From an uncultured Acetatifactor sp. (GTDB taxonomy: Bacteria > Bacillota > Clostridia > Lachnospirales > Lachnospiraceae), in assembly GCA_910578185.1 (NCBI GenBank), contig CAJTPN010000017.1, positions 7,117 through 71,116 of the forward strand: 64,000 nucleotides of DNA, given 5' to 3'. The position numbers and the translations under genes are program-made. How positions within the stretch are numbered: position 1 is the stretch's first letter; the number at the start of each line of letters is the position of its first letter. This document shows positions 61,297 to 64,000 of this stretch, piece by piece. The notes under the pieces are model-generated. The model was not told where the DNA came from, did not search any database, and saw only the letters and a program-made list of their open reading frames with translations.

Positions 61297-61523
61297 CTCT
61301 AACCTCCTGCCCGCTTCATATGAGAATTCACACCTATTTCCTTCACATTTTTCCTGATCTGCCGCCTGCGCCGCGCCAATGGGAAGTCAAGTCATTCGCA
61401 TCGGCTGCCCACAGGCTGTCAGCGCTCGAAAGAGATCCAATCCCATCTATGTAATACCGGAAGCATCTCAATGCCTCCCGTTGTTTCTGGCTTCTTCTCC
61501 GAAAAAAACTGCTTTCCTCCGGC

Positions 61524-62876
61524 CTACCCCACAATAATTTTACTTTCCGCATAGGAGATCGTGTCCGAGGTTTTACGATTATTAAATGCCAACGCCAAAG
61601 TGATTGGACCGATTCGCCCCAAATACATGGTTAAAGACACCAGAAGCTTCCCGGCCGGATGCAGCGCGCCTGTCAGGCCTCTGGACAATCCCACCGTTGC
61701 GATGGCGGAAGTCATTTCATATAATGTGTCTAAAAAACCGCTCTTTTCAATGGCCAGCAATGACACCGTCAGCACAAGCAATACGGTAAAGCTGAATGTA
61801 ACGATGGCCACACACCTTCTTATTGTCTCATCGGCAATTTTTCTCCGCATTACAGTTACATCCTTATTTCCTTTTATATTGGCAATCATGGATGCAAACA
61901 GCAAAACGATGGTCACTGTCTTCACCCCGCCTGCCGTTCCTGCCGGAGAACCTCCGATAAACATTAGGATCAAATACACCATGCAGGACGCCGGTCGAAA
62001 ATATTCCTGTGAAATCGTGGCAAACCCTGCCGTACGGAGCGTCACTGATTGAAAGAAGGCCGCCATCATCTTTTGCGGCCACCCCATCCCTCCCAAAGTA
62101 TCCGGATTGTCATATTCAAACAGTAATGTCAGTACCGCGCCGGACAAAATCAAGACCGCCGTGGCAAGAAGGACGATCCGCGTCTGCAAATTTAGTTTTC
62201 GTGTATATTGATTTGCCCCAGCCCCCTTACGCGCAGAGGAATATCTTGCAATTTCCCAATAGACCGGAAAACCTAACCCACTCACTATAATCAGGAAAAT
62301 CGTCGTAAAATTCAGAATTACATTATCCGCGTATTCACAAAAGCTGTTTCCGCCCAAAAGGTCGATTCCCGCATTACAAAAAGCCGATACCGCATGAAAG
62401 ACGCTGTACCAAATCCCCTTGAAACCATATTCCGGTACAAAGACAAAACAATATCCAATCGCGCCTATGCCTTCCAGACAAAGAGTTATCTTCAGAATCC
62501 GCATGGTAAGCTTCACCAGGCCGGACAGCGTATCCAGATTATACGCACTTTGAATTAAAATCCGTTCGGATAAAGTGATTCGCCGGCGAAAGATACACAA
62601 AACCATAGTGGTGAACGTCACGATCCCCAAACCGCCAAATTGAATCAAAAATAAAATCACGATCTGTCCCAAAACCGAAAAGGTCTGCCCTATGTTCACC
62701 GTTGACAGTCCTGTGACACAAACGCTGGACATTGCAACAAACAAGGCGTCAAAAAAATCAATTTTCTGTCCCGGCCTTACGCTCACCGGAAGCATAAGAC
62801 ATAATGTTCCCAACATGGCCCCGAAAAGAAACCCCAACATAATAATTCCAGTGGCGGTAAGTTTATGCTTTCTCAT
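61524..62876 (-). CDS. ktrB: Potassium channel subunit KtrB (TrkH/KtrB family)
   Basis: 450 residues with about ten helices in four M1-P-M2 repeats. Filter-region blocks are 'DALFVAMSSVCVTGLSTVNIG', 'SVFHAVSAFCNAGIDLL', 'AFFQSVTLRTAGFATI' and 'LYEMTSAIATVGLSRGLTG', each with a conserved Gly. 'GSPAGTAGGVKTVTI' is the KtrB intramembrane loop. It takes up K+ with Na+ under KtrA control. ATG 62876 has CAGGAGAATAA upstream. It is the first gene of the ktr pair. Confidence 0.96.
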   Translation of the reverse strand: MRKHKLTATGIIMLGFLFGAMLGTLCLMLPVSVRPGQKIDFFDALFVAMSSVCVTGLSTVNIGQTFSVLGQIVILFLIQFGGLGIVTFTTMVLCIFRRRITLSERILIQSAYNLDTLSGLVKLTMRILKITLCLEGIGAIGYCFVFVPEYGFKGIWYSVFHAVSAFCNAGIDLLGGNSFCEYADNVILNFTTIFLIIVSGLGFPVYWEIARYSSARKGAGANQYTRKLNLQTRIVLLATAVLILSGAVLTLLFEYDNPDTLGGMGWPQKMMAAFFQSVTLRTAGFATISQEYFRPASCMVYLILMFIGGSPAGTAGGVKTVTIVLLFASMIANIKGNKDVTVMRRKIADETIRRCVAIVTFSFTVLLVLTVSLLAIEKSGFLDTLYEMTSAIATVGLSRGLTGALHPAGKLLVSLTMYLGRIGPITLALAFNNRKTSDTISYAESKIIVG

Positions 62877-63281
62877 ATGACATTATTATTCTCCTGCCGT
62901 TTCCAGTATTTTCTGTATCCTATCCGATTATAACGCATACCGATTACGATGTCCATTCATTTATATAATGATTCACATTGGCCGTAACTAACGAGGTCTC
63001 TTAATCGCCCTGTGGGAAAACGCTTAAAGATAAAACTGTATTATTTGTTTCAATCATTTTTACGTCCTTATTTGTTATAAATAACGATATATTTCCTCAC
63101 CCATAACGATGTGTTGTACAAAAAAGCACGTTATAACGGTGTCAAAATAACCGGGGTGCGGTAATGTTACAGCTTGTCCCCTTACTGTCAAGGGGATAAA
63201 AAAGGCAGTTTATTGTTTTATGCCGGAAACCTTTCACTGAAATAATATCGGTCAACCGGACCTTTAAGGCGGGGTACCCTT
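62877..63281. other. Divergent intergenic region between ktrB and the polysaccharide locus
   Basis: No gene. It holds the decamer ATWACGRTRT four times (62943, 63081, 63103, 63133) and a short perfect hairpin TCCCCTT/AAGGGGA (63177-63183 with 63190-63196). I looked for a cyclic-di-AMP (ydaO-type) riboswitch for ktrB and could not see its conserved parts. Confidence 0.5.
63174..63202 (+). promoter_or_regulatory. Possible promoter of the sugar-transferase gene
   Basis: TTGTCC (63174-63179), 17 bp, TAAAAA (63197-63202). The spacer contains the TCCCCTT/AAGGGGA palindrome, which could be an operator. The -10 is weak. Confidence 0.35.
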
Positions 63282-64000
63282 ATGTACGGGAAGAAAAAAA
63301 CCCTTGAAAATAGTTTGATACTTGCTCTGGACATGGCTTGTCTTGTCGCTGCTCTTGGAATTGCATTCTGGATCAGGTATGGCAGGCTTTTTGGCACTCG
63401 TATTTCCTGGGATAGACGATGGCTCCTGGCTCTATTTATAGCCGTTTATATGGTGCTTGTTTTGGTTCTGGATCTTTATCGACACTTTTTCCGCAGAAGT
63501 GTCTGGGCAGAAATGAAGCAGGTTTTAAAAGCCGTATTGTTATTCTATCTGGTGATACTCGCCGTCCTCTACCTTACCCATCAGTCAGGTGCGCTTTCCA
63601 GACTGGTATCCGCATATTTCCTGACGGCATTTGTATTCTTTTCCTTTACTGTTCGTGTAGCCTTTAAACAGCTTATGCTGAAGGGCTACAGGCGCAGCCG
63701 TTACAGCAGTCGTCTCCTTCTGGTGGCCGGTACAAGGGATGCGGAGGAGGCAATCGGCAACATCCTGCGCTATAACGAATGGTTTCGACAGCTGGTGGGC
63801 GTGGCACTCACCGACGACCCAGGCCTGGATTTCGTGGCTGGCATCCCGGTGGTGGCGGATGGACATTCCCTTCTGGATTATACCGCCCATCACGGTGTGG
63901 ACGAAGTCTTTATCACAGGACAGGGGCTGGCGGATGGGAAACGGCTGACACACTGGATCAGGGAATTGGGGCAGATGGGCGTTCTGGTCAATGTCAACAT
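63282..64000 (+). CDS. Polyprenyl-phosphate sugar phosphotransferase, N-terminal part (WbaP/CpsE-like)
   Basis: The frame from ATG 63282 (AAGGCGGGG upstream) runs open past the window end; 239 residues are visible. Four membrane helices fill 12-115 (ILALDMACLVAALGIAFWI, LLALFIAVYMVLVLVLDLY, VLLFYLVILAVLYL, YFLTAFVFFSFTVRVAF). Then comes a CoA-binding-like domain: 'SRLLLVAGTRDAEEAIGNILRYNEWFRQLVGVALTDD' and 'HGVDEVFITG'. This is the non-catalytic front half of initiating transferases that put the first sugar-phosphate on undecaprenyl phosphate. The catalytic domain lies beyond the window. It probably opens a capsule or exopolysaccharide operon. Confidence 0.88.
   Translation, partial: MYGKKKTLENSLILALDMACLVAALGIAFWIRYGRLFGTRISWDRRWLLALFIAVYMVLVLVLDLYRHFFRRSVWAEMKQVLKAVLLFYLVILAVLYLTHQSGALSRLVSAYFLTAFVFFSFTVRVAFKQLMLKGYRRSRYSSRLLLVAGTRDAEEAIGNILRYNEWFRQLVGVALTDDPGLDFVAGIPVVADGHSLLDYTAHHGVDEVFITGQGLADGKRLTHWIRELGQMGVLVNVN

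Noticed and set aside
62877..63281. Cyclic-di-AMP (ydaO-type) riboswitch before ktrB
   Set aside because: Expected from biology of ktr operons, but reading both strands I could not find the conserved junction segments; a covariance-model search would settle it.

Overview
The window is a chromosomal stretch of a low-to-moderate GC Gram-positive anaerobe, most likely a gut Clostridia member of the Lachnospiraceae type. Signs are the GGAGG-type ribosome binding sites with frequent TTG/GTG starts, a class II GalT, KtrAB potassium uptake, GntR/ABC cassettes of the Ytr kind, LytR-CpsA-Psr and CapA envelope proteins, and a plant-oligosaccharide cluster. This assignment is inference from gene content; no rRNA or tRNA gene was seen.

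Layout. 1-11430 (+) is the end of a surface-polysaccharide locus: truncated sugar epimerase, GtrB-type GT2, GT8, Wzx-like flippase, a large GT-C-like membrane protein, a GLUG-repeat protein, an MBOAT/SGNH acetylation pair and another polytopic membrane protein. Most of it is AT-rich compared with what follows. A bidirectional terminator separates it from an AlbA_2/ATPase-type regulator and a DUF2200 gene. 13.8-19.3 kb (-) is a galactose operon (galK, galT, a calcineurin-like phosphoesterase, a B12-binding radical SAM protein). 19.7-24.2 kb holds an XRE regulator with eight solenoid-like repeats, an AraC regulator, a ferredoxin-like aldo/keto reductase and a CapA lipoprotein.

24.6-31.6 kb (-) is the most unusual part: an LCP ligase, a stand-alone receiver, a hybrid kinase ending in Hpt, and a second hybrid kinase that carries a complete DegV (fatty-acid-binding) domain at its C-terminus. 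A short decayed copy of the LCP gene's 3' end lies downstream. 31.9-42.1 kb (-) is a raffinose/sucrose cluster (substrate-binding protein, two permeases, GH32, GH36 alpha-galactosidase, fructokinase, amylosucrase-like GH13). It is divergent from a LacI repressor with clear palindromic operators, and its intergenic spaces contain long hairpins, one of them a 106-bp tandem duplication between the binding protein and the first permease.

43.5-50 kb (+) carries a GNAT enzyme, a DUF1538 transporter with a P-II-like partner, a GH5-CBM2 lipoprotein, an orphan receiver and an acyltransferase. 50-54.5 kb (+) has a membrane-tethered MerR-RDD regulator behind a textbook 19-bp-spacer MerR promoter, then a GntR-ABC-2 transporter cassette. 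54.6-62.9 kb has an anchored 5'-nucleotidase (-), a GH106-like glycosidase with an esterase (+), and ktrA/ktrB (-). At 63282 a second envelope-polysaccharide locus starts with a polyprenyl-phosphate sugar transferase cut by the window edge.

The galactosidase, galactokinase/GalT, sucrose-cleaving enzymes and fructokinase together would give a full raffinose-family route. The kinase/LCP/CapA block and the two polysaccharide loci point to heavy investment in envelope glycans.
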